Shown here piece by piece: positions 8,116-18,396 of a stretch of DNA of 64,000 nt. The stretch lies in contig NZ_CP076132.1 of assembly GCF_018736045.1 (NCBI RefSeq), positions 3,333,501 through 3,397,500 of the forward strand, given 5' to 3'. Origin of the DNA: Flammeovirga yaeyamensis (GTDB taxonomy: Bacteria; Bacteroidota; Bacteroidia; Cytophagales; Flammeovirgaceae). The position numbers and the translations under genes are program-made. Numbering within the stretch: the first letter of the stretch is position 1; each line of letters opens with the position of its first letter. The notes below the pieces were generated by a model. That model was not told where the DNA came from. It was given only the letters and a program-made list of their open reading frames with translations, and searched no databases.

Positions 8116-8847
8116 TTATTTAACGTAATACAGTCTTTTATTATGCTCTACCTTTATAACTTTTTTTGCTTTACAATAGTCGATAATTGAATCTCTAATT
8201 AAAAGATCCGTTTTTACCATTTTTGATCCCTTTTGGAAAAAAAACATTTGATCTCCACCTGTATACAAGTAATCTGATGTTACCACTTTATATTCTTTAT
8301 TGGGATCAAATTTCTTCCCATTTATCATCGGGTGAATAGGCTTTTTATTCTTAATTCCTAAAGTTAAACCATTGGTAGGTTCTTGGAATTTTGCTAAATA
8401 CTCAAACATTTCAGTCATTGCTTCTCCTTTCATAGTTACAATAACTAACATATTATCAAATGGCATTAATTTGAACGCACTTCTGTTTGTAATATCACCT
8501 TTATATATGGGTGCTCTTAAACCTCCATTGTTCATAACAACTAGATCAGCGTCAAATCCATTTTTCTTGACAATATCCAAACTTAAATCACACAAAAAAT
8601 TCCCTAACAGGTTATTTGGTTTTGAAATAACTAAATCCTCATCTACAGTGGCGATCACTTGATTCATTTCTTTATCAAGCTTTGTTTTATAAGGGTCGAT
8701 GAAAGAATTCATCTCTTTATTATCCGAAATTTCTTGATTTATTAGGTTTGATTTAAAATCAACTTGATTTAATGAAACTTTTTCTTGTTTACATGCTGTT
8801 ATAGAAAATATAAACAAGGAAAAAATTAAAAGAACTCTTTGATACAT
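8116..8847 (-). CDS. 5'-nucleotidase C-terminal domain lipoprotein (substrate-binding half)
   Basis: The protein carries a lipoprotein signal (FSLFIFSITAC) and the 5'-nucleotidase C-terminal domain: NNGGLRAPIYKGDIT, then LMPFDNMLVIVTMKG and later SDYLYTGGDQMFFF. In whole enzymes this domain binds the nucleotide base and follows the metallophosphatase domain; here it is a separate gene and comes first in the operon. The start at 8847 (MYQRVLLIF) gives a compact signal peptide; an upstream in-frame ATG at 8874 would add nine residues. It probably works as a membrane-tethered partner of the catalytic protein encoded 5 bases downstream. Confidence 0.85.
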   Translation of the reverse strand: MYQRVLLIFSLFIFSITACKQEKVSLNQVDFKSNLINQEISDNKEMNSFIDPYKTKLDKEMNQVIATVDEDLVISKPNNLLGNFLCDLSLDIVKKNGFDADLVVMNNGGLRAPIYKGDITNRSAFKLMPFDNMLVIVTMKGEAMTEMFEYLAKFQEPTNGLTLGIKNKKPIHPMINGKKFDPNKEYKVVTSDYLYTGGDQMFFFQKGSKMVKTDLLIRDSIIDYCKAKKVIKVEHNKRLYYVK

Positions 8848-9038
8848 GCTCGGTATATTTATAATTACACTCACAGAAGTTAAGAAAATTTAAATTAGTA
8901 AAGATCAATAATGATATTTTTTTGATTCCAACATCAAATTAATAGCATTTTATAAAGAATAAGGTTAATTTGCATAACTTTATGTAATAACATTCGTTAA
9001 CAAACGAAGCTAAGTTAATTTTTCATTCTATAACTTCA

Positions 9039-12000
9039 ATGACTAACATGAATAAGCTATACAATAGTTTTATTGCTGCTCTAACTATTATAATTGTTGT
9101 TTTCTCTACTTCAAGTAATATTTATGGGCAAAATGTTGAGTTTCTAGGTTCGGTAAAATCTACTAATAATGGTACATTTGGCAACTCTTTAACCTCTTCT
9201 TCTAACGGAGAAAATTTAGTTGTTCACAATGATCAAGGTGAAGTAAATTTCTACGAATACAGAAACAATACCCTCAAACATTTAGGTTTAATTACTCAGA
9301 CTTACCAAAAAAGAGTGATTAGTGTGAATGGTGAAGATTTCACATTCTACCCCCTTGTGGAAAAAGGTAGAGTTATTTCAAATAATAACGATTCTAACAA
9401 TACACTTTTTGAGTTAGATGATATTTCAGGAGATGAAATTTGGGTTGCTGATTCTAAACTTGGATTTTTTTACTTTTACATCAAAGTTGATGTACAGGAC
9501 ATTTCTTATTCTGTAGTTAGTTCATCTTTCGAAATATTAAAATATTCTGGAGATTTAAATTCTTCTAAAACGATTGATGGAAGCGGGACCTTTCCATATG
9601 ACATTACTTATACTTTAAACCCAGTCGAAAAGGACTTAAGTTTATTTGGTAGTCATGTCTCATTCGAAAATGATTTCACTGTATATATCAATGATCCTCA
9701 ATATAATGGTTATAGAGGTAGAATTGTAAAATACGTAATGGAAGGTGGTTCATGGGTGGAAAAACCATTAGAATCTTTCATTCCAACAAATGTCCCTTAT
9801 TTCAAACAATTTGGTTTATTCTTTGAATACGCTACAAGAAACAATCAAGCAGAAAAGTCACTTCAAGTATTCGGTGTTGATGAAATTTTCAGTACATATA
9901 ATTTCACATCTGGAAATATTGCTTATTCCAAAGTACAGGGTTTTGTTCCATCAATAGTTAAATCATTCCCCTATTATTTTAACTCAAGTGGTTCAGCATT
10001 TGGTTCTTTTACTGTACAAGAGACAGCAGGAAAACAAAATTTATTCTTCACTACCTACGAGTTTGGTGATTTTGTTGTCGAAAACTTACCTGTAAACTCC
10101 ACAGAGTTTGATGAGATTTACGATGTAGAGATTTACGAAGATTTCGGAGAAATCTATGTACATGTTGCAGGTGTTAGTGGAACGCAGGAAGTTGTAGAAA
10201 CTTACGTTACTTTTGATAATTATAATTTCAATATTGTAACAAATGGCTCATATGTAATGAATAATGTTGGTAACACATCAACAGGGCAATTACAAATAAC
10301 AAAACTTACAGAAGAATGGTACACTATCTATTCTCGTAATGCACAAAAAATCTACTTTTTCAACTTAGGTAATGATTATGAATTTGCCTATAGAGGCGAT
10401 AATACAATAGATAAATCCGATGATTGGTCTCAGTTTGGTAATGGGTACTATTCTAATGGTTTGAACTTTTTGTTTACGGATACAAATACTAATCAGATTG
10501 ATACTTATCGATTGCCGTATACTACAATAAATGATGGTGAATGGGATAGTGGAAATACTTGGATAAATGGAATTATGCCATTACCTAATGATGAAAACGC
10601 TAAAGTAATTATTAATGGTAATGCAGTTAATCTTGTTTATGGGGTTAATATCGACAACTTAACTTTAAATTTCAGCTCTAAACTAACATTAAATCCTTTT
10701 ATTGAAGGAGGTGGATCCATTTCTGCAAATTATGTTACTAATAATGGTATTATTGATATAAATCAAGATTGTTTTATTCAGTTTCAATCTGGTATTAGTA
10801 ATGGAACCATAAATGCTTTTGATAATTCAGCAGTTATGGTTAATGATTTCACTTCAAATGGGCTTATTAATTTTAATAAAAATGTTTATAATGAACTCGG
10901 TATAAACTTGATAGGACGAATTAATTCATCATCAGATATTATCATTACTAATACCACAACACTAAATGGTTTAATTGACATTTTAGATGATACAAAAGGT
11001 GTTAAGGTTCATCCTTATAACAATTTTGATTTAAGTTCTGGAACCGCAATTCCAACTTTTTTAGAAATCGAAGATATAAATGAAAGCTTGGCAACAGTTA
11101 CTTTTAAAGGTATTTTTAATATCTACAAAGAACTTCGTTTGATAAGTGATATCGCTGATTTCTCAAATGCAGATATAACAATGGGCGACGGTCTTGAAGG
11201 TACCCTCTCATATATTAATTACAGTTATATAAATAACTTAACCTTCAAAAACCTTACTGTTAAATCCTCAACAAAAATCACTGACCAAAGCTATTCTGGA
11301 GGTATTTTAAAAGTTACTGATGCTTTAACAGTAAACGAGAAATTTGTACTAGAAGCAACTAACTTAGAATTAAATTATAACTCATCTCCTGATATCATAA
11401 AGGGTACACACCCTGTAAGTATTGTTGCAGGATATGATTCTTATATATATGTTGACTTAGGTTCAAAAGTTTCTGCTCCTTTCCAATTAAATTTCCCAAT
11501 TGAAGGACAAATCATGGAAGATGGCCCTGGTCCATTTACAGATGCTGCATTCTCATTTACGGTTGATGAAATCAATTATTTATCTGGCGATGGCGGAAAT
11601 GGGCTTATGTTATTCCTTAATAATTATGATGCTTACAGTAACCCGATTATTGATATAAGCGGTACTAAATATGGAGTATTACCAGGTAAAAGTTGGTACT
11701 TAGAAGGAGGCGAAAATGTAGATTCTTTTGGAGGAAACTTCACTACTAATTTAGGGAATACAAATGGTTTTAAAATTACAGATGTTTCTGAACTAAAATT
11801 AAATTCATCAAAAACAGATCTGATTTTTTCAGCTACAGGAGATTTAAATAATGCTGTGTTCTCAAAAATGAGCCCAGCAACAAATCAATTCTTTGAAGTT
11901 CAATTACTATCAACAAGCTTTGGTAAAAAATATACTTCTATTGCTGACTCCTATTTTGACAATCCTTCTACTTGGGATTTAGGAACTGTTCCTTCCACAG

Positions 12001-15000
12001 AACAAGATGAAATTATAGTCAAAAACTTAGTGCATTTTGATATTTATAATAACGAGACATTCAAAAAAATCACTGTAGAAGATGGTGATTCTCTGATTAT
12101 GAATACAAATATCGAAGGATATCCATCCGTTCCTGAAATAGTCACGTTAGAAGAGTTAACCCTCAACAATACAGGCGTTTTAACTACAAACTATGTAGAT
12201 CTAATTATCAATAAAACACTAAATATTGATAACACCTTAAACGATGTCCACAACATTACTGAAACCTCTCCACAACCAACTCCAAAGTTAATTTTCAACG
12301 GTGATGCTATTACTACTTCTGATAGAACTAAGGCTCATCTTAGTTATACTAATATTACTATTGGTAATAAAGGTGGAGCAAAAGAAGTAAATATTGATGC
12401 AAAGCTGAAAGTGAGAAATGGTGGTTTCTTTGAAGTTGAAGGACTTACTAAAGTTAAACTTACCAATGACTTCGTACTAGAAAATTCTAAAATCAGAAGA
12501 GGTGGTCATTTTATTATTGATAACAGAATTGATAATATCCCAAGAGATTACGAATTATCGTTCTCTGGAGACAACTCACCGGAATTTAGAAACTTCGAAG
12601 CTTACAGTACTAATGACATTGTTTTTATTACTCCTGCTGTTATCCAAGACTCTATGTATGTAAAAGGAGCAACAGGTGTATATCTAGAAGAAAATGCTTC
12701 TATTACAATTAATGGTGAAGAAGATGATAAATCAAAAACTGCAAATACTACCCCTTTCCTATTGGAAGTTGGAGAATTTGCTGGCTTATCACCATCTTCT
12801 ATCCCATCAAAAATTAATATTTCAGTAGATGCCTCTCAAAACAGAGCCTATTTAGTTGATGCCAATATTTCCCAAATCAATTCTATTGGTGATACTTTAT
12901 ATGTCATCCGAGGTACTGAAGGAGGATTCAATACAGGTGCAATAAAGCATATCGTCAATAACCTTTTGGCTTCTCCACAATTGGTTGTCAATTCTTCTAA
13001 TTTAATTGAAGAGCAACCTATTGTAACCAACTCAACAGAGTTTGTAGAAGTTTTCTTAGGAGTAAATGATCCGATTACAGGAAATTTAAGAAACTTAGAT
13101 AAAGAGGAGAATGTTGTTATTGAGCTTAGTGGTAATCCAATCACTAATTTCACGTTAAAAGAAGTAACATTAACAGATCAATTTGGCTCTGTTGATTTTA
13201 CTGTAGCGAGCATTCCAATGTCTGAGTTTTCTAGTATTATAACTACTGAGCCTAGTGTATTTGGATTAGATGTTTATTTAAATCACACAACATATACAAG
13301 CTTAAAAACTCCAGCTCAAGGTATTCTTTACCAATTCCTTCCGGAAGGCTATATCGATGGACAAGACCTTCTTCCTGTAGTCGATTTCCTTAACTCACTT
13401 ACTTTCAGAAATGAAGATTTCAGAACGAACTTCAGTGTTACTTGGGATCCATCTGAATTATATTCATGGTCAGGTAAAATGAGCGATTTCCCAGGAATTG
13501 AAAATATTATTGAGCTAGATGAAGTGGGTGGATTATCAAAAATTAATATTGAAAACAAAGATATTAACGGTTGGAATATAGCCACTCTTAACGGTTTAGT
13601 TGGCCCTCCAATCGAACCTCAAAGTATTGACGGAGGTGATGTCCAACCTTTATTTGTCGAAGAAATACCTGAAGGACCTCCTGTTTCATCAGGCTACAGT
13701 CATGTTATCATTAACGCTGATGGAAACTACTTATTCTTCGATCAGTTTTATGATTACATTACAGGAGTTTCCCCTCAATTAAATTATACTCCAGGTGTTC
13801 CATTCGAGCTTTTTGATAAATCTTATATTCTAAACACTTCATTTATATTCTCTTTTGAGGAAGAAGGATATTATGGTGAAACCTATGAGTGGTTTAAGTA
13901 TAATGATATCGATGACATATACGAATCTATTCCTCTATCTGCATCGTCAATAGATATTGATAATGTACTTCAAGCAGGTGAGTATAAAGTGATTCTCAAA
14001 GACAAAATGGTCTCACATGATTTTGAGGTTGAGATGAAACTTACAATAGCCATAGAAAGAGGTGATAATGACAAAGAATACCTTAGAAACATTTTAACAG
14101 AAGCTGGTATAAGCTTTGATGCTGAACTTCCTTTCTGGGAATGGTATCAACAAGCTACTGTGGATGATATGGGGTATATAACTGCTATCAACTTAGATGA
14201 TTTATCTTTAAGATCTATACCTAATGATATTCAGTTCCTGACGCAATTAAAAGATTTGTCATTAGCGAAAAATAAAATTAAAGATATCCCTGGTTTCCTT
14301 TTAGAAATGGGACATATAGAAACACTTAATGTATCCGATAACTTATTATATTTTGACGATTTTGATGATCTATTTGTATTAGAGGGAACATCCACTACAG
14401 TAGGAAATCAGTCTTTTGAGACTATTGAAACTACAGTTAAAGTAAAACATGGTGACAATGCAGATTTAAAAGGATCTAATACTTATGGAACTGTTAGTAC
14501 TATTTGGTACTCAGACCTAACTTTAACCCTAATAGAAAATGTTGGTGATACCTACTCTATTGTAAACATGACACCAGACGATGCTGGAGAATTTTATGTA
14601 ACAGTAACATCTTCTGGACACCCCGGCTATCAATTCGTTACAGATAAAGTTACTTTACAATACGCTTTAGGTGATGCTGATTCCCTTGTTCTTCAAACTT
14701 TCTTAGAAAATAATTCCATTGAATTTAATATAGAAGATGAATTCAGAAATTGGTTAGCTAACGAAACAGTAATTGATGACTTCGGTAAAATTACTTCTTT
14801 AGATTTATCAAGTTTAGGGTTAACATCTCTTCCTGTTGGATTAGAAAGCTTCACATCACTATCAGCCTTAGATTTAAGCGACAACATTCTTTTCTATGAT
14901 GAATTAAATAAATTAGCTGATCTTAAAGCAATTACAACAGTAATTCCTCAGTCATATCAAGAAAAGGTGATAACGGCAGAAGTTCTAGAATATAACAGTT

Positions 15001-16958
15001 ATTCAAATACCGAAATGGGTGTAGAAATCCCTGGTATCTCATTGGATTACATTTGGTATTTAGATGGTGAACCTTATTCTAATGGAGAGAACTTCAGTAT
15101 AGATAACTTCACTTTCTCTGATGAAGGTCAATACACTCTAAAAGTTACGGAAGCCTTGAATAACTGGCCTGGTTTAGAAATTCAAGTAGCAACTTTAAAT
15201 CTAGTTTATAGATCACTTATTACTGAAGAAGATTCACTTGCCTTACATCAATTATTCACAGAAATGAATGTTGATTTTGACGACACTCAAAGAATAGTTG
15301 AGTGGCCAAGATTTTCTTTTGATCCTGAAACAGGAAAAATCATAGGGTTAGACTTAAATGAACTTGAAGGTGTTACTGCATTGACTTCAACAATTGGTTT
15401 ATTCGATGATCTTGAATCACTAAAATTATACGAAAGTAATCTTACAGATCTTCCAAACGAATTATGGTCATTACCAATGCTTAATTACTTAGATTTATCT
15501 AAAAATGATTTTGATGATGAAGATATTGTAGGAATAGATAATCTATTTAATCTAAGAACTCTTTGGTTAAGTGAAAACAATCTCACTACATTACCTGATC
15601 TAAGTAATTTGAATCAATTACTATATTTAATTGCAGATGACAATGACATTTCTAATGTAGATTTCGATTTATCAGCTTTAACTAATTTGATTCATTTATC
15701 ATTATCAGGTAATAATATCAATTCTATAACTGCCGATTTCTCTAATATGATCAACTTAAAGAAGATTGATTTATCAAATAATAATCTTACTTCTTGGAGT
15801 AGCGCTTTACCAGCGGGATTCGAAGAATTGATCTTATACAGTAATCAGTTAGAATCGTTAATTAATGTTCCAAACACCATATTACTTGATATTGCTGACA
15901 ACTATTTATTCTTTGATGATTTCGAAGGGTTTGATAAGTCATCAATTGTAAAATATATACCACAGAACTACCCTATTTACTATGAAAATATTGCCTTAAT
16001 TGAAGGCGGTTCTTATTCGGTACAAATTCCTATTGAAATTAAACCTGAATACATTTTCACATGGTATAAAGATGGAGTTATTCAAGGTACGTTTACAAAC
16101 AACCAAATAACATTGGAGAATATGTCAGCCCTTGATGTCGGTATTTATTCTTGTTTCATTTCTCATACCTACTGGTCTGATTTGAATATCAAGATTGCAG
16201 AAATTGGTGTTGGCTTTGATTGTTCAGAAAACCTTTCTGTTGCTATTGAACCAACTTCTTCTACTGACTTCTGTTACAATGAAGAAATCACAGCTACAAT
16301 ATCAACAACTGTTTCTGATGAAAATGTCACTTATGCTTGGTATAAAGGTGATGTTCCTCTTCAATTACAGAATGCTGCTAATTTAACTGTTCATGAAGCA
16401 GGTGCTTATTCGGTAAGAATACGTAATGCTAATGGGTGTATAGCTTTATCGGACACAGTTCATGTAACAACATCTGAAATTATTGAAACGCCAATTGTCG
16501 TATTTAATGGTGACTCTCTGAATGTAAGTAATACTTATGATAACATGACATACCAATGGTATTTGGATGGAGAACCTTTGGATCAAGTGTTTAGTAGTAT
16601 GTTACCTACACGTTTAGGAAGTTATACTGTAGAAGCAATTAATGAGAATGGTTGTTCGGCTTTATCACCTAATTATTCATTAGGTGAAGACGATGTTACT
16701 AACCTGGAAGATGAGTTAGTTAAATTACATATTTATCCTCAACCAGCTGATGATTACCTATTCATTGATAATTATGGATATCAAATAGAGCAATTAAATG
16801 CATTTGATGTATCGGGTCAGGCTCACACATTACAATACAGTAATGAGCAAGGTAAAGCCCGAATATCTACATCATCTTTAACAAATGGAATGTATATCCT
16901 ATATATTAAAACTAATGATGGTAAAACAGTTCATCAGAAAATTCTGATTTCGAATTAA
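9039..16958 (+). CDS. Giant T9SS-secreted protein with beta-structure, LRR and Ig-like modules
   Basis: This protein of 2639 residues has a signal peptide ending near SSNIYGQN. Residues about 35-490 look like a beta-propeller of FG-GAP type. Residues about 500-1300 hold long beta-helix-like stretches, twice introduced by a W-x-x-G-x-x-P pattern (GEWDSGNTW, NPSTWDLGTVP). From about 1690 to 2400 there are three tandem modules, each a short linker, leucine-rich repeats and an Ig-like domain (WYSDL, WYLDGEP, WYKDGV). Two more Ig-like domains follow. The last 80 residues form a T9SS type A sorting domain (HIYPQPADDY to HQKILISN). It is likely a cell-surface or secreted adhesin; no catalytic motif was seen. 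ATG 9048 is an alternative start. Confidence 0.85.
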   Translation: MTNMNKLYNSFIAALTIIIVVFSTSSNIYGQNVEFLGSVKSTNNGTFGNSLTSSSNGENLVVHNDQGEVNFYEYRNNTLKHLGLITQTYQKRVISVNGEDFTFYPLVEKGRVISNNNDSNNTLFELDDISGDEIWVADSKLGFFYFYIKVDVQDISYSVVSSSFEILKYSGDLNSSKTIDGSGTFPYDITYTLNPVEKDLSLFGSHVSFENDFTVYINDPQYNGYRGRIVKYVMEGGSWVEKPLESFIPTNVPYFKQFGLFFEYATRNNQAEKSLQVFGVDEIFSTYNFTSGNIAYSKVQGFVPSIVKSFPYYFNSSGSAFGSFTVQETAGKQNLFFTTYEFGDFVVENLPVNSTEFDEIYDVEIYEDFGEIYVHVAGVSGTQEVVETYVTFDNYNFNIVTNGSYVMNNVGNTSTGQLQITKLTEEWYTIYSRNAQKIYFFNLGNDYEFAYRGDNTIDKSDDWSQFGNGYYSNGLNFLFTDTNTNQIDTYRLPYTTINDGEWDSGNTWINGIMPLPNDENAKVIINGNAVNLVYGVNIDNLTLNFSSKLTLNPFIEGGGSISANYVTNNGIIDINQDCFIQFQSGISNGTINAFDNSAVMVNDFTSNGLINFNKNVYNELGINLIGRINSSSDIIITNTTTLNGLIDILDDTKGVKVHPYNNFDLSSGTAIPTFLEIEDINESLATVTFKGIFNIYKELRLISDIADFSNADITMGDGLEGTLSYINYSYINNLTFKNLTVKSSTKITDQSYSGGILKVTDALTVNEKFVLEATNLELNYNSSPDIIKGTHPVSIVAGYDSYIYVDLGSKVSAPFQLNFPIEGQIMEDGPGPFTDAAFSFTVDEINYLSGDGGNGLMLFLNNYDAYSNPIIDISGTKYGVLPGKSWYLEGGENVDSFGGNFTTNLGNTNGFKITDVSELKLNSSKTDLIFSATGDLNNAVFSKMSPATNQFFEVQLLSTSFGKKYTSIADSYFDNPSTWDLGTVPSTEQDEIIVKNLVHFDIYNNETFKKITVEDGDSLIMNTNIEGYPSVPEIVTLEELTLNNTGVLTTNYVDLIINKTLNIDNTLNDVHNITETSPQPTPKLIFNGDAITTSDRTKAHLSYTNITIGNKGGAKEVNIDAKLKVRNGGFFEVEGLTKVKLTNDFVLENSKIRRGGHFIIDNRIDNIPRDYELSFSGDNSPEFRNFEAYSTNDIVFITPAVIQDSMYVKGATGVYLEENASITINGEEDDKSKTANTTPFLLEVGEFAGLSPSSIPSKINISVDASQNRAYLVDANISQINSIGDTLYVIRGTEGGFNTGAIKHIVNNLLASPQLVVNSSNLIEEQPIVTNSTEFVEVFLGVNDPITGNLRNLDKEENVVIELSGNPITNFTLKEVTLTDQFGSVDFTVASIPMSEFSSIITTEPSVFGLDVYLNHTTYTSLKTPAQGILYQFLPEGYIDGQDLLPVVDFLNSLTFRNEDFRTNFSVTWDPSELYSWSGKMSDFPGIENIIELDEVGGLSKINIENKDINGWNIATLNGLVGPPIEPQSIDGGDVQPLFVEEIPEGPPVSSGYSHVIINADGNYLFFDQFYDYITGVSPQLNYTPGVPFELFDKSYILNTSFIFSFEEEGYYGETYEWFKYNDIDDIYESIPLSASSIDIDNVLQAGEYKVILKDKMVSHDFEVEMKLTIAIERGDNDKEYLRNILTEAGISFDAELPFWEWYQQATVDDMGYITAINLDDLSLRSIPNDIQFLTQLKDLSLAKNKIKDIPGFLLEMGHIETLNVSDNLLYFDDFDDLFVLEGTSTTVGNQSFETIETTVKVKHGDNADLKGSNTYGTVSTIWYSDLTLTLIENVGDTYSIVNMTPDDAGEFYVTVTSSGHPGYQFVTDKVTLQYALGDADSLVLQTFLENNSIEFNIEDEFRNWLANETVIDDFGKITSLDLSSLGLTSLPVGLESFTSLSALDLSDNILFYDELNKLADLKAITTVIPQSYQEKVITAEVLEYNSYSNTEMGVEIPGISLDYIWYLDGEPYSNGENFSIDNFTFSDEGQYTLKVTEALNNWPGLEIQVATLNLVYRSLITEEDSLALHQLFTEMNVDFDDTQRIVEWPRFSFDPETGKIIGLDLNELEGVTALTSTIGLFDDLESLKLYESNLTDLPNELWSLPMLNYLDLSKNDFDDEDIVGIDNLFNLRTLWLSENNLTTLPDLSNLNQLLYLIADDNDISNVDFDLSALTNLIHLSLSGNNINSITADFSNMINLKKIDLSNNNLTSWSSALPAGFEELILYSNQLESLINVPNTILLDIADNYLFFDDFEGFDKSSIVKYIPQNYPIYYENIALIEGGSYSVQIPIEIKPEYIFTWYKDGVIQGTFTNNQITLENMSALDVGIYSCFISHTYWSDLNIKIAEIGVGFDCSENLSVAIEPTSSTDFCYNEEITATISTTVSDENVTYAWYKGDVPLQLQNAANLTVHEAGAYSVRIRNANGCIALSDTVHVTTSEIIETPIVVFNGDSLNVSNTYDNMTYQWYLDGEPLDQVFSSMLPTRLGSYTVEAINENGCSALSPNYSLGEDDVTNLEDELVKLHIYPQPADDYLFIDNYGYQIEQLNAFDVSGQAHTLQYSNEQGKARISTSSLTNGMYILYIKTNDGKTVHQKILISN

Positions 16959-16967
16959 TCAATTTCA

Positions 16968-16992
16968 TGTAAAGTCCTGAAATAACGATACA
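16968..16992 (+). repeat. Left terminal inverted repeat of the IS3-family element
   Basis: The 25 bases match the reverse complement of 18397-18421 at 23 positions (differences at repeat positions 5 and 12). TG at the tip is typical of IS3-family ends. Confidence 0.93.
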
Positions 16993-17020
16993 GGTTTTTA
17001 CTAAATTTATTTTAAATATA

Positions 17021-17056
17021 AGACTCAATAATTTAAAAGTTATTGGGTCTTTTTTT
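17021..17056 (+). terminator. Terminator inside the IS left end
   Basis: AGACTCAATAA (17021-17031) pairs with TTATTGGGTCT (17040-17050) with one wobble pair, followed by seven T on the plus strand. It would stop plus-strand transcription from the giant gene entering the transposase genes, a common insulation device of insertion sequences. Confidence 0.75.
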
Positions 17057-17096
17057 CGCCTAACATATTTCCACCATTAAAGGTTTCTAAAATTTG

Positions 17097-17999
17097 TTAT
17101 GTTGCTTTTACCTTTACCTTTTGGTAAGTTCTTCTTCTTTTTCCTCTTGTTTTATGCATTTGAATTGGTGTTTTCATATAGCATGACATATGAGGTCGCA
17201 CTAAGTTATAAGTTTTTATACATTCTTTTAAGTATGCTTCAAAGACTATTTCATAATTAACATATTTACTCAGATTAAAATCATGCTTTATGGTTCTGTT
17301 GATGCGTTCTGCAATAGCATTTTTATATGGATCATAAGTCTCAGTCATACTCGTTATAATTTTTGCTTTTCTAAGCAATTTCTGATAAGCTTTGCTGCAA
17401 TACTGTACACCTCTATCTGAGTGATGAATTAACTTTTCCCCCTTATACTCACGTTGTTTTATTGCCATTTTTAATGCCCTAATTGCACCTTGCTTATCTA
17501 ACGACCTAGATAAGTCATATCCCATAATTTTTTTAGAATAAGCATCCGTAATTAAAGCTAAATACCAAGGGTTATCTCTTGTGCCAACATATGTAATATC
17601 AGCTACCATGACTTGTTCAGGCCTAGTAATTTCTAAGCCATCAACCAAATCTGGATAAGTTTTGAATCTATGATCTGAGTCTGTTGTTACATGATATGCT
17701 CTCTTAGGTTTTATATCTAAGTGATTGGCTTTCAAAATCTGCAGCAATTTATCTCGTCCTACACCCAGAGATTTCAAATCAGAGTACAGTAGAGTGTACA
17801 ACATTCTATGACCACTGTTGGGTAACTTTATTCTAACGTTTTCTACGAGTGATACTACTTGCTCAGAAATTTTCAGATCTTTTTCTTTTCGCTTAATAGA
17901 GCGGTAATACACTTGACGGTCTTTCCCAAGTAATTGACTTGAATATTCTACACCTTTAGAATACTCACCTCTGAAATGGTCTACTACTTGGGTGAAGAG
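17097..17999 (-). CDS. IS3-family transposase OrfB (DDE integrase domain)
   Basis: OrfB is the catalytic part of the transposase. The N-terminal HTH_21-like segment includes SGHRMLYTLL. The rve-type core shows the catalytic triad: Asp in VADITYVGT, Asp in HHSDRGVQY and Glu in NAIAERINRT, and the C-terminal basic tail fits the family. The frame is open upstream through the end of orfA, and the first stand-alone start is a GTG at 17912. Translation therefore more likely enters by -1 frameshifting at A AAA AAC (17999-18005), giving an OrfAB fusion. The coordinates given start at the first codon read after the shift. No stop or missing catalytic residue is seen, so the gene looks functional. Confidence 0.93.
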   Translation of the reverse strand, partial: LFTQVVDHFRGEYSKGVEYSSQLLGKDRQVYYRSIKRKEKDLKISEQVVSLVENVRIKLPNSGHRMLYTLLYSDLKSLGVGRDKLLQILKANHLDIKPKRAYHVTTDSDHRFKTYPDLVDGLEITRPEQVMVADITYVGTRDNPWYLALITDAYSKKIMGYDLSRSLDKQGAIRALKMAIKQREYKGEKLIHHSDRGVQYCSKAYQKLLRKAKIITSMTETYDPYKNAIAERINRTIKHDFNLSKYVNYEIVFEAYLKECIKTYNLVRPHMSCYMKTPIQMHKTRGKRRRTYQKVKVKAT

Positions 18000-18379
18000 T
18001 TTTTTCTTATATCAATTTTATATTCCTTTTCAGCCAAATCAATCATCATATCGAAAATAATTGATTTATGGTCAGCTTTTTCTGCTTCAGCCTCTAATCG
18101 TTTGATTTTCTTTTTTGCTGTTTCCAACTCAAGTTTAAGCTCTAATAACTCTTGTTCAGGTGTTTTTTTCTTCATGGCACTTACTTTATGGTTCCAGTCA
18201 AAGTTACCATATTTTTGTAACCAAATCTTTACAGTTTGATTCCCTTGAATACCATATTTACGTTGAGCTGCTTTAAGACCTAGTTGACCGTTTTCAACTT
18301 CCGAGACAATTTGAAGCTTTAAGGACATTGGATAATCCTTTTGGGTACGTTTAATGAACTGATTTTTATTTTCTTCCAT
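17984..18379 (-). CDS. IS3-family transposase OrfA (DNA-binding subunit)
   Basis: The 131-residue OrfA has the helix-turn-helix expected for binding the IS ends (SLKLQIVSEVENGQ, then LGLKAAQRKYGIQ) and a leucine-zipper-like coiled coil (about residues 72-100, ELLELKLELETAKKKIKRLEAE) for multimerisation. It ends in KNSSPK and a TAG that overlaps the OrfB frame. The last codons contain the slippery A AAA AAC heptamer in the right phase for a -1 shift into OrfB. The ATG at 18379 lies 18 bases inside the right terminal repeat. Confidence 0.92.
   Translation of the reverse strand: MEENKNQFIKRTQKDYPMSLKLQIVSEVENGQLGLKAAQRKYGIQGNQTVKIWLQKYGNFDWNHKVSAMKKKTPEQELLELKLELETAKKKIKRLEAEAEKADHKSIIFDMMIDLAEKEYKIDIRKNSSPK
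17999..18005 (-). promoter_or_regulatory. Programmed -1 frameshift site (A AAA AAC) in the IS3 transposase
   Basis: On the minus strand orfA codons AGA AAA AAC contain the X XXY YYZ heptamer in phase. Slipping back one base gives the codons CTC TTC ACC CAA, which is the open orfB frame. This is the usual way IS3 elements make the OrfAB transposase. Confidence 0.8.
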
Positions 18380-18396
18380 GATAACGATTGTTTTAG

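Noticed and set aside
7178-8847. Split 5'-nucleotidase as a sequencing error or a broken gene
   Set aside because: The domains are in reversed order and each has its own export signal, so no single frameshift or stop could explain the arrangement.
12848-13585. Minus-strand ORFs inside the giant secreted protein gene
   Set aside because: They are antisense frames of a clearly coding plus-strand gene with no start context or domain of their own.
17021-17056. Hairpin after the giant gene as its native terminator
   Set aside because: It lies inside the insertion sequence; the native terminator is at 18434-18473 beyond the element.
17097-18379. Transposase orfA/orfB as a frameshifted pseudogene
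   Set aside because: The overlap has a correctly phased A AAA AAC slippery site and both parts are complete, as expected for an active IS3 element.
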